This document shows positions 53,011 through 62,635 of a DNA stretch of 64,000 nt, piece by piece. The DNA is from Phytophthora sp. 'mugwort' (Eukaryota; Oomycota; Peronosporomycetes; Peronosporales; Peronosporaceae): NCBI GenBank assembly GCA_033558025.1, contig JAUCEF010000012.1, positions 124,001 through 188,000 of the forward strand, given 5' to 3'. A program made the position numbers and the translations under genes. The notes beneath the pieces are model-generated. The model searched no databases and had not been told where the DNA came from. It worked only from the letters and a program-made list of their open reading frames with translations. Numbering within the stretch: position 1 is the stretch's first letter; the number at the start of each line of letters is the position of its first letter.

Positions 53011-55340
53011 GTTCAACAGTACCGTAAAAATTATGTGCAAACGGACACGGCGTGTTCCTGAAGGCTCATCTATACTGTTTTCTGGAAGTCCGAAATATTA
53101 TTTCATTGACCACATATTGAAGAACTGGCAGCTCAACTAGTTAAACCGGTTTGCTTATTGAGGGCCTTTAGTTGGCGTGTGTTCGAGCCCCACCAAGAAT
53201 AAAGAAGCCGGGTCTGCTGCTCGCTGTTTGTTATCCATGAATAAACGAGTTTGCGGTTAGAGTCTCTCTATACTGAGCTCAGCGTACCAAATCATTTGAC
53301 TACCGTTTGTTTTTTAGTGCAACAACGTATTTGCACTCACAATAATACTTCAACCTTAGTGTTGCATGTGTGTAAGTGTTGACTTCGTTCGCCACTCTGT
53401 CAGGTGAGGTCGGCCTGGTGGCTTGGTCTTGGACATTTTGCTTTGTGTTGACGGCTTCCTGACTGACTGACTGACTGAGCTCGTTCCAGCAGTTTCGTTA
53501 AATCACCGAATTGTGTCCTCAATATTACGGTCGCTGATTGGCCACGTTGAAGGTGTCCATAAATAGCCAACGTCTGCTTGCACATAAGTTTTACGGTAGC
53601 TGCAATATAGTGGTGATCCGTGTCGGCAGCAAAGAAGAAACGGCACAAGTCGCGGTACGTGGTAGTGTGGCCATTGCTTCGTCGGACAAAGAAGCTCGCA
53701 GCAAGACAAACAATTTTTTCGGTCCTGGGCAGGCTACCAACCTACAGCCAGCAGTCTTCACAGCTACCAATCACAGATCTAGCCCGGTTCGCGGGCCCGA
53801 ACCGGTTTAAGATGCAAATAATATATTGTGTCGAATAGCAATTATATTTTGTGCTATCATTACCCAATATCTAGTAGTAGTTATTTATTTGATAGCATTA
53901 AATAACATTATTATTAATATTTAAATGATTTGTTTCGAGCACTGATGCCTGATATCCGAATGCCGTACAACCCCTTCGGTGGAAACCCCTTTGGTTTTTT
54001 TCTTCAGTGGGGCCGAGCCCGGGCTTTTAATCGGGCTAGTACGTTAATTCCTTTTACAGCCAATTTAGTTGCTGTGCAAGCTAATAATTTATAAACTTAA
54101 TACCTTGAGTCATCCACCGACATTGGTCCCTCTGATAGATAATAAGTTGTTGGAAATAATACGAATTGCTTCCACCGAAGGTTTTAAATTGGCGATTTGG
54201 ATTTGGATCATTTATCATTTCTAAGATATTATACCTTGCAGGTTTTTGAGATTTGAGCGCGCGTTGATTTGTAAATTTGACTTTGTAACGCCGCACTAGA
54301 GTGTAGCTGAAGAGGATTGTCCAATACTTCAAGTGCGAGAACACGTGGAACTTCTACGGCGGAAGACGGCATACAGATGAGCTAGTGGCGATGTTGTTAC
54401 GCCTGTATACCTCCAACTCGGTAAACGAGCTGCTGAACCACTAGAAGAGAACATCCCAGAAGAAAACATCCCAGCGGACGAGACCACGAATGCGGACTTC
54501 TACCGCGTTGAGTGCGAGGTGGGCGATGTCCAACGCGAGCTCAAAGCTGACGATGCAAACGACGGTTGACGAGGAAGATGTGGTCAGACGCCAGAAAAAA
54601 TCTGTCCACTGAAAAAGAGAAGGAACGATTTCAGTGGATGGCGCAACATTTTGTTGTACTTCAAGTAGTTGTTAGTACCGGTACTACCGGCGGTAGCGCT
54701 GATGAGATGAGGAGCGATGCATCGGCTCCCGAAATGGGACGAGCATTTAGAGAGGAGTTAGGAAACAAGCAGTGGCGCAGAAGTGTATGCGGGACTTTTC
54801 GGCCAGGATGATATCATGGCCAGAGTCAACCACCTTTTTCAATCGTGCATTTTGTATCAAACCGGTAACAAGACGATAGTGGCACATTTACTTGCTACCT
54901 GGGTCTACCTGTATCGCTACCTGGAGGGTATCACAATTCTGGATATCACGGTCGAGAGAATTGTTGAGAACGAACCGACTCTCTGTCCTTTTGTCGCACG
55001 TACTGTACCTACCCAGGTACAAATGCAGAATGGTTTTTTTCGAAAACGTTATTATCTCGATGGCTCATCATTATATGGATACATATACAATGACGTGTGT
55101 CAAGTTTCGCAATGTTCAGGTGTACACATGTAACGGGCATTTGATGATCTCAAGCGGCCGTACCGTAAATTTTAATGGCAATACTGTACAGTACCTGCTG
55201 AGTCAGCCAATACATGTATACAAGCAAAGCTGATAGGAGCGGGATCAATTCAACGACCCACTCGTGATTCACGACTCGTGACAGACAAAAGCGGCTGGGC
55301 GGCTGTCGTAGATGCGCTGTTTGTGCAGCATCCCAGGCAC
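53011..55340. other. Intergenic with SINE-like and hAT-terminus-like sequences
   Basis: No supported protein gene. It contains a tRNA-like A/B-box pair at 53127-53193, a run of TGAC repeats at 53458-53479 (ACTGACTGACTGACTGA), GC-rich hAT-like ends at 53777-53808 and 54005-54039, and an acidic short frame near 54.43-54.57 kb with an EENIPEENIPADE repeat. The final 200 bases belong to the FBT copy 4 promoter side. Confidence 0.4.
53127..53193 (+). repeat. tRNA-like A and B boxes, possible SINE head
   Basis: GGCAGCTCAACTAGTT (53127-53142) resembles a tRNA D-arm/A box, and GTGTTCGAGCCCCACC (53178-53193) a T-arm/B box with GTTCGAGCC. The acceptor stem does not pair and the T-stem has a mismatch, so it is not a working tRNA. 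A tRNA-derived SINE is the likelier reading. Confidence 0.35.
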
Positions 55341-55384
55341 CCTCCATGAGGTCCCCTGGCGATGCTGCACCCGACCCTCGCGAC

Positions 55385-55399
55385 TTCATTCCTAATTGG
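55385..55399 (+). promoter_or_regulatory. Inr-like element upstream of FBT copy 4
   Basis: TTCATTCCTAATTGG fits the oomycete initiator pattern (TCATTYYN.AWT). It sits about 50 nt before the ATG at 55445. It lies downstream of an earlier in-frame ATG at 55346, which favours 55445 as the true start. Confidence 0.5.
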
Positions 55400-55444
55400 C
55401 CTCCCCTCAGACAATATCGACCTCTTTTTGTCTGCATCTGCACG

Positions 55445-57109
55445 ATGGATAGTCCCGCTAACAAACTCGACTTGCTATCACCTGTAGCGGCTGGCATTTC
55501 CCCTCGGCCCAAGGGTTTTGCGCCTATGAAGTCTCCCGACATCGAATGCGGTGCCCTTCGAGCGGGCGGTGCCATCAACGTCTGGAGCCGCGACTACATC
55601 GGCATTCTCGTACAATATGCCGCTGTGGGTATGATCTACGGCACGCTGCCCGGCACTGTGTACCCATTTCTGTTCAACTACCTGAACATGGAAAGCACCC
55701 AGGCGGTGTCGGCCACCGTGCTGCTCAACCTACCGTGGTCCTTCAAGGTCTTTTACGGCATATTCACGGACTGTATGCCAATCATGGGTTACCGTCGTCG
55801 TCCGTTCATGATCATCGGCTGGACTCTGTGCTTCATCATGCTCTTGGTTATGGCGTGCATGAAAGTCGGAGACCCGTACTATCCGGATTACGCTTACGCT
55901 TCAATGAACGTCACTACCCTGTCGCCTGAGGTCATCGCTACATTCAACGCGGACGCCCCTTCCACTGGCAGCAAGTTTATTGTTCTCATGATGTTTGCAG
56001 CCATCGGTTACGTTGGTGCCGACGTTGCTGCTGATGCTATGATGGTTGAAGTTGCTCAGCGCGAGCCCGAGGCCATGCGTGGTTACACCCAGACCACGAT
56101 CTATATGGTCCGCACGGTATTTGTGACTCTCTCCAGCGTCCTGACTGGCTTTGCGTTCAACGGGAGCCACTACGGTGGGGACTTCGACTTCTCGCTAAGC
56201 TTCCCTCAGCTCATGATCATCCTCACGGTCCTCTGTCTGCCCGTGATACCTCTTACGTGGTTCTTCATTAAGGAAGAGAAGCACGAAGGCATGGTGTTCA
56301 GTAGGTACCTAGAGGAGCTATGGGTTCTCGTCCAGACGCGCCCGATGTACCAGGTCATTGCGTACAAGTTTTTCTCCGGCATCTTTGAGAACTTTTCGAT
56401 CACCTCATCTTCGGCCATGCAGGCCTACTGGGCTGGCGTGACGCCGCTGAACGAGAAGATCCTGGCGATTCTCGAACACTGCATCTTTGCGCTCACGCTA
56501 TACTTCACGGGCAAGTATGGCCTCCACTGGAATTGGCGGTGGATGCACGCCACGATGATCGTTATCGTGACTGTACTGGACGCCATTGTGATGCTCCTCA
56601 CGACGTGGGAAGTCATTCGTAACCAGTGGTTTTGGCTGGGTGGGCCCGTTATTGAGAACCTGCCGAGCGGAATGGCTTTTGTAATCGGCACGTACGTGAT
56701 TGTGGAGTTAGCAGAGGACGGTAATGAGGGTGCCGTGTACGGTCTTGTCGGCTCCGTCTCGAATCTCGCTGTCCCATTCGCCAGCACTATCACCAAGAAT
56801 GTCGATAGTTTATTTGACGTGACCAATATTGACATTGCCAGTGACACCACTCATGTGCACTGGGAAGTGACGTATATTCTTCTCATCCGTTATGCCATGA
56901 ACTTGACCGGTCTGTTCTTCCTGCCATTGCTACCCAAGCAGAAGGCTGAGACCAATGAGCTTAAGCGCAACGGAGGCTCCAGCCGCATCCTGGGCTTCGT
57001 GACGCTTGCCTATTTCGCCTTCGCCCTCGTGTATTCCACCATGGTCAACATCATGTCCATCTTCCCGTCGACCGCCTGCCTACGCATCGCCGGAGGAACC
57101 GGATGCTAA
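55445..57109 (+). CDS. Folate-biopterin transporter family (FBT/BT1) membrane protein, copy 4
   Basis: 554 residues from the ATG at 55445, whose MDSPANKLDLLSP aligns with the starts of the other copies (HTTPRKKIDLLAP). An in-frame ATG at 55346 would add 33 residues with no family similarity. It shows QYAAVGMIYGTLPGTVYPF, GYRRRPFMIIGW, GADVAADAMMVEVAQREPEA and LLPKQKAETNELKRNGG, with about 12 hydrophobic segments. It is clearly diverged from copies 1-3 in both protein and DNA and is GC-richer at third positions, resembling the housekeeping genes here. It does not share the 542-bp tract. It probably carries pterins, folates or related solutes; the substrate is unproven. Confidence 0.9.
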   Translation: MDSPANKLDLLSPVAAGISPRPKGFAPMKSPDIECGALRAGGAINVWSRDYIGILVQYAAVGMIYGTLPGTVYPFLFNYLNMESTQAVSATVLLNLPWSFKVFYGIFTDCMPIMGYRRRPFMIIGWTLCFIMLLVMACMKVGDPYYPDYAYASMNVTTLSPEVIATFNADAPSTGSKFIVLMMFAAIGYVGADVAADAMMVEVAQREPEAMRGYTQTTIYMVRTVFVTLSSVLTGFAFNGSHYGGDFDFSLSFPQLMIILTVLCLPVIPLTWFFIKEEKHEGMVFSRYLEELWVLVQTRPMYQVIAYKFFSGIFENFSITSSSAMQAYWAGVTPLNEKILAILEHCIFALTLYFTGKYGLHWNWRWMHATMIVIVTVLDAIVMLLTTWEVIRNQWFWLGGPVIENLPSGMAFVIGTYVIVELAEDGNEGAVYGLVGSVSNLAVPFASTITKNVDSLFDVTNIDIASDTTHVHWEVTYILLIRYAMNLTGLFFLPLLPKQKAETNELKRNGGSSRILGFVTLAYFAFALVYSTMVNIMSIFPSTACLRIAGGTGC

Positions 57110-57284
57110 GCATCGAAGCCAACTGTTCGAACTCTTGTCGTAATAGGTCAATTCATCTCGTTATATATGACAGCTTCAATGTCACTCATCATGTCATTCT
57201 TTCGAAGAACATAGTGAGTGATGGTCACTCCAATAGTCGCCGAGTGAAGTCTACTAATAAATCTTCCACGTTGTTGCAAGCGCA
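57110..57284 (+). promoter_or_regulatory. Short promoter region of the RNA-ligase-like gene
   Basis: Only 175 bp separate the FBT stop from the next ATG. GTCATTCTTTCGAAG at about 57193 is a partial Inr match, 92 nt before the start. Confidence 0.35.
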
Positions 57285-58859
57285 ATGGCAAAGAAGGCTT
57301 CTTCGTCGTCTGCCTTTGCTGCTCCACGCGCTCGACTTTCCGACGACTTGCGCCTTTTCCTGGACGCTCTGGAGCACAACCAAACCGACAGCACTGTCGT
57401 ACACATGCGCAAAGGCCGTCGCCAGCTCGATACGTTCCTTCAGATGGAGCACGATGGCGCTAATACCTTCGAGCAGGTGCTGGAGAAGGAATCGTCGCAG
57501 TGGAGCGAACACGTGACCAAAGCTCGGGAGAATAAGGACGTGAGGGTGCAGCAGCGTCATGTGGTGCCGGAATTACTTCGAGGACTGGAGGTCGTGCATG
57601 ACATTAAGGTGGGGAGACCGGGAAGACCTGATGATGCGGTATATCTCAAGTCTCAGTACGCCAGGGAATGGTTGCCACGAGGCAACTGCATCGCCGAATG
57701 GAATACTCAAAACACGACGTATTTCTTCCCCCTCATTCGTGGCTACAGGAAGTTTACAGGCCAAGAAGACGACGGGGAACTAAAGAAAATTACCGGAAAC
57801 GAAGAGGAGGAACTGTCAAAGTTCTTCACCAAGCCACGAGCTCAGAGCAAGTGGGTGATCTCAACTACCAAGGAGAATGGTGAGGCTGGACACTTGGCAG
57901 TACTCAAACGCAGCGATAACAAGTTTGTCTACATACTTGGGTCGAAGAACACGCATCTCATGGCGCAGACAGTTGAGGACATTGAACAGGCTCGAGAAGT
58001 CCAAAAGAAAGAGTGTGGTGGCAGTGATCCGTTCCTCGCCGCGGCACCAGTTGCAACCGCCATTTTACGGATGCTGTTTACACTGGAATCGGCCAAGCGT
58101 GAGCTGCTCTGTGAGTTCTTGTGGCAGACGCGCGCCACTGCATCATTCGAGGTGCTGTGTCCTAGCCACCAGCACGTCCAACTGTTAGACTACCTCTCGG
58201 AAGACACCCCCATTTTCTATGGTCTGTCACTGATGACTCTCAACACTCTGAAAGGTGCCGAGATCTGTGTGAATCCCGTGCTGCTGTACGAGTTTATGCG
58301 TGCGCTTGGCATCCGCACAGTGACTTATGATATCGCCGAGTTCAACGTGGAAGCGTTTGAGGCCGCGCTTGAACGCAGAAAGTGTGCCTATCAGCATGAG
58401 GGTGGTGTTCACTTGTTCTTGGATGAAGATGCCGCTGTCATCGGTATGCAGAAGCACAAGAGTATCTGGTACGTGTGCTTGCGTGCTATTCGAGAGAAGG
58501 CCAAGACGTTTTGCCGCACGCTTTACTCAGTGAGACCTCCCAAAGGAAGGGCCAAACCGATGACCCCAAAGGAAGCACTGAAACTTGGGAAGGAATCGGT
58601 GCAGAAGCGCTTTCGAGCCATTCCGGGGTTTCTCCGCATCTCGGACGAGATTTCTAACGCATATGAGGCACTTGGCGAGCAGTTTCTTGAGTATCTGTTC
58701 GAGGAAGAGCTTTTCCGTGGCGTTGCGACCGGTAAAGAACAGGAAGAAAGGTGTAACCAGGTTGCGAGAAACGTTGCTGACCTATTCCCCGTCGTGTGGA
58801 AAAGGTTTCTTGAGCATACCGGTGTGAGTGATACCATTAAAGAGGAATCAAACAAATAG
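57285..58859 (+). CDS. RNA-ligase-like nucleotidyltransferase of unknown role
   Basis: An intronless 524-residue soluble protein. The sequence shows nucleotidyltransferase-like motifs in the right order. STTKENGEAGHLAV (K196-E197-N198-G199-E200) fits motif I, with K196 as the candidate lysine that would be adenylylated. FVYILGSKNTH (214-224) follows it. ELLCEFLW (273-280) fits motif III, EGGVHLFL (372-379) motif IV, and KHKSIWYVCLRAIREK (390-405) motif V. This is the layout of ATP-dependent RNA ligases (Rnl-type), with a large insert between III and IV. A helical tail follows. I infer end-joining or RNA-repair-type chemistry; mRNA capping is possible but less likely, because motif I is KENGE rather than KTDG. 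I think the family is widespread but poorly studied in fungi and oomycetes; a profile search is needed to confirm that. It is divergent in orientation to the WD40 gene. Confidence 0.7.
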   Translation: MAKKASSSSAFAAPRARLSDDLRLFLDALEHNQTDSTVVHMRKGRRQLDTFLQMEHDGANTFEQVLEKESSQWSEHVTKARENKDVRVQQRHVVPELLRGLEVVHDIKVGRPGRPDDAVYLKSQYAREWLPRGNCIAEWNTQNTTYFFPLIRGYRKFTGQEDDGELKKITGNEEEELSKFFTKPRAQSKWVISTTKENGEAGHLAVLKRSDNKFVYILGSKNTHLMAQTVEDIEQAREVQKKECGGSDPFLAAAPVATAILRMLFTLESAKRELLCEFLWQTRATASFEVLCPSHQHVQLLDYLSEDTPIFYGLSLMTLNTLKGAEICVNPVLLYEFMRALGIRTVTYDIAEFNVEAFEAALERRKCAYQHEGGVHLFLDEDAAVIGMQKHKSIWYVCLRAIREKAKTFCRTLYSVRPPKGRAKPMTPKEALKLGKESVQKRFRAIPGFLRISDEISNAYEALGEQFLEYLFEEELFRGVATGKEQEERCNQVARNVADLFPVVWKRFLEHTGVSDTIKEESNK

Positions 58860-58955
58860 AAAACATAAAGTACAGTAGATTTTATACTACGGTATCCGAA
58901 GTACTTCATACACATGTAGAGGATTAATTCGCCTGATCAAACCTAACGAAGCTGC

Positions 58956-61199
58956 TCATAATTGGCTCGTCTTGTCTTGCCACCACCAGGTTTTAACCGT
59001 GCCGTCATGAGAGCTCGAAGCGAGAAGCGACTGCTTTTCGTGCCAGCGGGCATTATACGTAACGCCGCGGTGACCAGAGAGCCGCTCCAATAACTTGCCT
59101 GTAGCCACCTCCCACACGTACACGTAGCCATCCTCAGATCCACCCAAGACAAAACTCTCACGCGGACCGAATGACGCTCGCACGATGTTCTTGGCAGTGT
59201 TTTGATGACCTTTGAAGCGCTGCAGCGGTCGTTGCTCGGCATGGCGACTACCCGAAAAGCTGCTACTTCCACCGCTAATGCTGCCACTTGCACTAAGATT
59301 GCCACTGCTGCCGTAACCAGTACCCCCGGAAACTCCAATGCCGTTGGCCGAAGAGTAACCAGATCCGTAACCGTTGACAATGCCTCCATTACCTCCGATC
59401 GAATAATTACTGAGTGATCCACTTGATCCGCCACTGGATCCCCCACTACCGAGTCCCGTTGTCAAATGAGCACGTGGAGTATGAAGCATACGCAAGTCCC
59501 ACAGACGATTACTGTTGTTACGTGAGCCACTCAGCAATGTGTAGCCATTCGAAGCCATTGAGATCGACGTAACCTCCCCAAGTGTCTGACGCAATGTATG
59601 GACACACAGTCCACTGAGGATATCCCACAACCGAATCGTGCCATCTTTCGACCCGCTCACAATAAAGTTGGCGTGTCTATTGAACTGGACGTCGCACACG
59701 GACGCAAAGTGCCCACGGAACGTCTTTGCCACTGCACCAGTGGCGATGTCCCATAATCGCACACTCTGGTCGTAACCTCCAGTCACCAAATGCGTCTCGC
59801 TGGGATGTAAGTTCACCGTGTACACATCGCCACCGTTTGGACTGACTAGCGTGGCCAGGCACTCGGCTGAGGTCACCGAGTAATTGTGAGGTAGCGTTGT
59901 TGCAGCTGTAGTCGCAGAGGTAGTACTTGAGGTAGCACCAGCTGCAGCTTCGACTGCAGATTGCATGACAGTAAATCCACGCTGGCCGTTCAAAAGATCA
60001 TCGTCATCATCCTGAGCTTGCTGGGTTGCAGCGCGCTCAGCCAGAGCGGCACGCAAATCCCAAACCTTCACGGTACCGTCACCCGATCCTGAATAAAGGC
60101 GCTCACCCGAAGCACTTGCAGCAAGATACCAAATTCTGGACGAGTGGCCAAGCAAATCTCGTGTCCATTGTCGGCACACATTGCCAGTGGTCTCGCCAGC
60201 TTCTTCTTCGCCGCTCTCTTGCTGAGTGTCCGGCAGCTCGGTAGGCCAAAGCTTAATTGTGGCATCGCTGGACCCCGACGCCAACAGCTCGCCATCCGTT
60301 CCGACAAACGTGACAAATTTAACATTCTGCGAATGACCGACATAAGTGCTTTTGACTGCGTTCGGCAGCACTTCGCACTCGAAGTCCCTCAGTAGCGTTG
60401 TCACTTTTGGAATCGTCTTGGGGTGATACCGACTGAACTCCATCTGATACGCCACACTTTGGTGTAGCAACTGCACTAGTCGGTTGTCCGGCATGGCCAC
60501 GGGTGGGGTCGTCATAGCCGCATCTCCGTCCTGTTGGGGTGAGATGACCTCTTCCAGAGCGAATGTAGCTCTCAGTTGCTCCACGAGTTTCTCTCTAGAT
60601 CTGACGACACCTTCCCAATCACGGAAGGCATCCGATTCCCCAACGGCTTTGCACGTGAGCAGGTAGCAGAGCTCCTTGAACTCGTGGCGACTGGAGCTCG
60701 TGGCGGCCGCCACCTTCTCCAGCGGCTTGAGGTGCGTCGTGAGGAAGGTGAAAGCTTTCTGGTACTCTTGCCGATCAATAAGCTCCAGATATTCCTGCTT
60801 GCACACAGCGTAGAGGAAGCCCTGGTGGGCAGCGTGGAACTTCTTGAGGTGTTTGCCGAGCAGTTTCGCCACGAGGTCCCAGTCTCCGTCCATGATGGCA
60901 GCGCCCAGGCGGCGCAGTGCATCTCGCTCCTGCAATCTTCCGTGGCGCTTAACATTGGCTTCGTCCTGGATCGTGGCGCTGGACATGGCAAAACCCTGTT
61001 GCTGCAAGTACTGAGTGATGAGCGCCAGCAGCTCCTGTTTGATCTGCGTGTCCTGCTCATCAAAAGTCGCGTCTGGGGGGATGCTGGTGCGGTGATGGCC
61101 CACATGAGACCATTGCGCTGCCGCAGAGCTCACGGAGTTGGTACTGGCCCGCCGACTTGCGGGGGGCAGCGGTGGCGTCGGAGGCGGTGCGTCGCTCAT
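58956..61199 (-). CDS. LisH-CTLH-WD40 repeat protein
   Basis: 747 residues. A proline-rich start is followed by a LisH motif (54-85, KQELLALITQYLQQQGFAMS) and a CTLH-like helical domain (95-160, ending KAFTFLTTHLKPLEK). A linker region (KTIPKVTTLLRDFECEVLPN, ~260) leads to WD40 blades from ~285 to the end, with clear GH...WD spacing (GHSQNVKFVTFVG, GHSSRIWYLAASA, GHFASVCDVQFNR, GHRGVTYNARW). A Gly/Ser-rich low-complexity insertion (~590-655) interrupts the last blades. The layout matches CTLH/GID-complex-related adaptors (WDR26/GID7-like) and plant LisH-WD proteins, so I infer a scaffold, possibly for ubiquitin ligation. It is intronless, and the start is the only good ATG. Confidence 0.85.
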   Translation of the reverse strand: MSDAPPPTPPLPPASRRASTNSVSSAAAQWSHVGHHRTSIPPDATFDEQDTQIKQELLALITQYLQQQGFAMSSATIQDEANVKRHGRLQERDALRRLGAAIMDGDWDLVAKLLGKHLKKFHAAHQGFLYAVCKQEYLELIDRQEYQKAFTFLTTHLKPLEKVAAATSSSRHEFKELCYLLTCKAVGESDAFRDWEGVVRSREKLVEQLRATFALEEVISPQQDGDAAMTTPPVAMPDNRLVQLLHQSVAYQMEFSRYHPKTIPKVTTLLRDFECEVLPNAVKSTYVGHSQNVKFVTFVGTDGELLASGSSDATIKLWPTELPDTQQESGEEEAGETTGNVCRQWTRDLLGHSSRIWYLAASASGERLYSGSGDGTVKVWDLRAALAERAATQQAQDDDDDLLNGQRGFTVMQSAVEAAAGATSSTTSATTAATTLPHNYSVTSAECLATLVSPNGGDVYTVNLHPSETHLVTGGYDQSVRLWDIATGAVAKTFRGHFASVCDVQFNRHANFIVSGSKDGTIRLWDILSGLCVHTLRQTLGEVTSISMASNGYTLLSGSRNNSNRLWDLRMLHTPRAHLTTGLGSGGSSGGSSGSLSNYSIGGNGGIVNGYGSGYSSANGIGVSGGTGYGSSGNLSASGSISGGSSSFSGSRHAEQRPLQRFKGHQNTAKNIVRASFGPRESFVLGGSEDGYVYVWEVATGKLLERLSGHRGVTYNARWHEKQSLLASSSHDGTVKTWWWQDKTSQL

Positions 61200-61354
61200 T
61201 ACAGCAGCGGATATATGGGCGAAAATGGAGCTGCGATGTCACTATGCAGATGAGTGACAATTTGGGGTAATCATTACAGTACAAAAAGTTGCATGCACTT
61301 CCGTCGGTGCTGCTGAATATTAAAATACCGGTAATATACTTTGCTCAAACTGAT

Positions 61355-62635
61355 TCACGCGAGGTTGCTGCCATCTCGGCCGACGAGACTGCGACGGTTG
61401 AAGCTGCTAAGACTGGCAACGCTGCTCTGTCGAGACGCTACACTTGAGTAGCAGCTTGAGTTAATGGTCGTGGATGACGGCCGGGCCCAATAGTCGTCAT
61501 CGTCGTCGTTTTCCTCTTCCTCTTGGTGACCCACGAGTTCCTCCCTAGCGATGGACACGACATCGCAGCTCTCCACAGCGACCAGACACGACACGCAAAA
61601 CGAGCGTTTACGCTCTAGCACCGTATACTGGTCAGGCGCGAGAGCGACGACTGTCTTTTTGACTGCGCACTTTGAGCAGACTGGCAGCTCACAGCTCGTA
61701 CAGGTCCGTCGGATGGACATTAAAAAGCTGGAGGATTTATGGCACACAGAACATCGTGTAGGCTCGTTGGGACTTGCTCTTTCATTTCGGCGCGTTGGTG
61801 CTACGAAGTCGTCCAGATCGTCGGCAAAAGAGTAGGTTCGATCGGACTGAGGGCTCCACCCACAGTTCTTGCGTACCTTCCAAGACAACTTCTTGGTTAG
61901 AGCGCACGTGCTCTTCCGTGCGTACGCCGACCACTGCGTCGCGATCATCTGGAGTGATATATTCTTGAGCACCTCGTTTTTCGCTTTAAAGTCGAAGAAA
62001 CCACGCACGTAGCACTCTACCGTCGTAGAGGTCTTCTGACGGTACAGCGCACACACGGACATGTTACCTCGCTCAATGCCGTGTGTTTCCTCAAAGCTTG
62101 GGATCATGGACAACGCCAACGAGTGTGAAATGCTGTATCCAATTCGTTCACGTCCACGGTCTTGTGTAATTCCTGTTGCGTCGAGTGACACGTAGTCGCG
62201 ACCTTCATAGAGTCGCCATTTGACGGCTACGGTGCGGAACGGGTCGTCAAAGCTGGGATGAACAATCTCGTACAGCACTTTGCTGTCTCGAACGCTGTCC
62301 TTCGTACAGGCCGACTGAATCTTCATGGCCTCATCCGTTGTGGCCACTGCTCCGTACATGATATCCTCGAGCTTCCCCTCAATAGTTCCGAGTAATAGAA
62401 GCTGGGGCGTTGCGGGGCACTGTGCTGAAGGCGAGAGCCGTTCACTGTAGATGCGCACGTTGCCTCGCCGTCGGACCTCCCGCCAGCGCTGGGGATCAGC
62501 GCGTCCGTCCTTAGTCACCACAAGGGTATTGTACTGAGCGATATTGTGTCCTGCGAGTGTGTCTGCAAGGTTCTGCAACATGTTGCAGTCCTGCCTGGAA
62601 ATGGTCGGCTCTGGTAACAAGTGAACGAGCCGCAT
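61355..62635 (-). CDS. START-domain protein with degenerate FYVE finger
   Basis: 426 residues, a smaller relative of the protein at 15828-17549. Residues ~25-245 are START-like (GTIEGKLEDIMYGAVATTDE, then SFDDPFRTVAVKWRLYEGRD and YSISHSLALSMIP). A zinc-finger region follows: CSVC, CTSC, CSKC and CVSC pairs (TRCSVCHKSSSF..., ...RTCTSCELPVCSKC, ...SFCVSCLVAV), the eight-cysteine FYVE pattern without the R(R/K)HHCR patch. The tail has an acidic run (QEEEENDDDDDYW) and ends in a serine-rich stretch. Ligand and partners are unknown; lipid binding or transfer is inferred from START. Confidence 0.82.
   Translation of the reverse strand: MRLVHLLPEPTISRQDCNMLQNLADTLAGHNIAQYNTLVVTKDGRADPQRWREVRRRGNVRIYSERLSPSAQCPATPQLLLLGTIEGKLEDIMYGAVATTDEAMKIQSACTKDSVRDSKVLYEIVHPSFDDPFRTVAVKWRLYEGRDYVSLDATGITQDRGRERIGYSISHSLALSMIPSFEETHGIERGNMSVCALYRQKTSTTVECYVRGFFDFKAKNEVLKNISLQMIATQWSAYARKSTCALTKKLSWKVRKNCGWSPQSDRTYSFADDLDDFVAPTRRNERASPNEPTRCSVCHKSSSFLMSIRRTCTSCELPVCSKCAVKKTVVALAPDQYTVLERKRSFCVSCLVAVESCDVVSIAREELVGHQEEEENDDDDDYWARPSSTTINSSCYSSVASRQSSVASLSSFNRRSLVGRDGSNLA

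Noticed and set aside
53120..53200. Functional tRNA gene
   Set aside because: The B box is good, but the acceptor stem does not pair and the T-stem has a mismatch; a SINE head is more likely.
55346..55444. 33-residue N-terminal extension of FBT copy 4
   Set aside because: No similarity to the other copies, and an Inr-like element lies inside it, so the start at 55445 is preferred.
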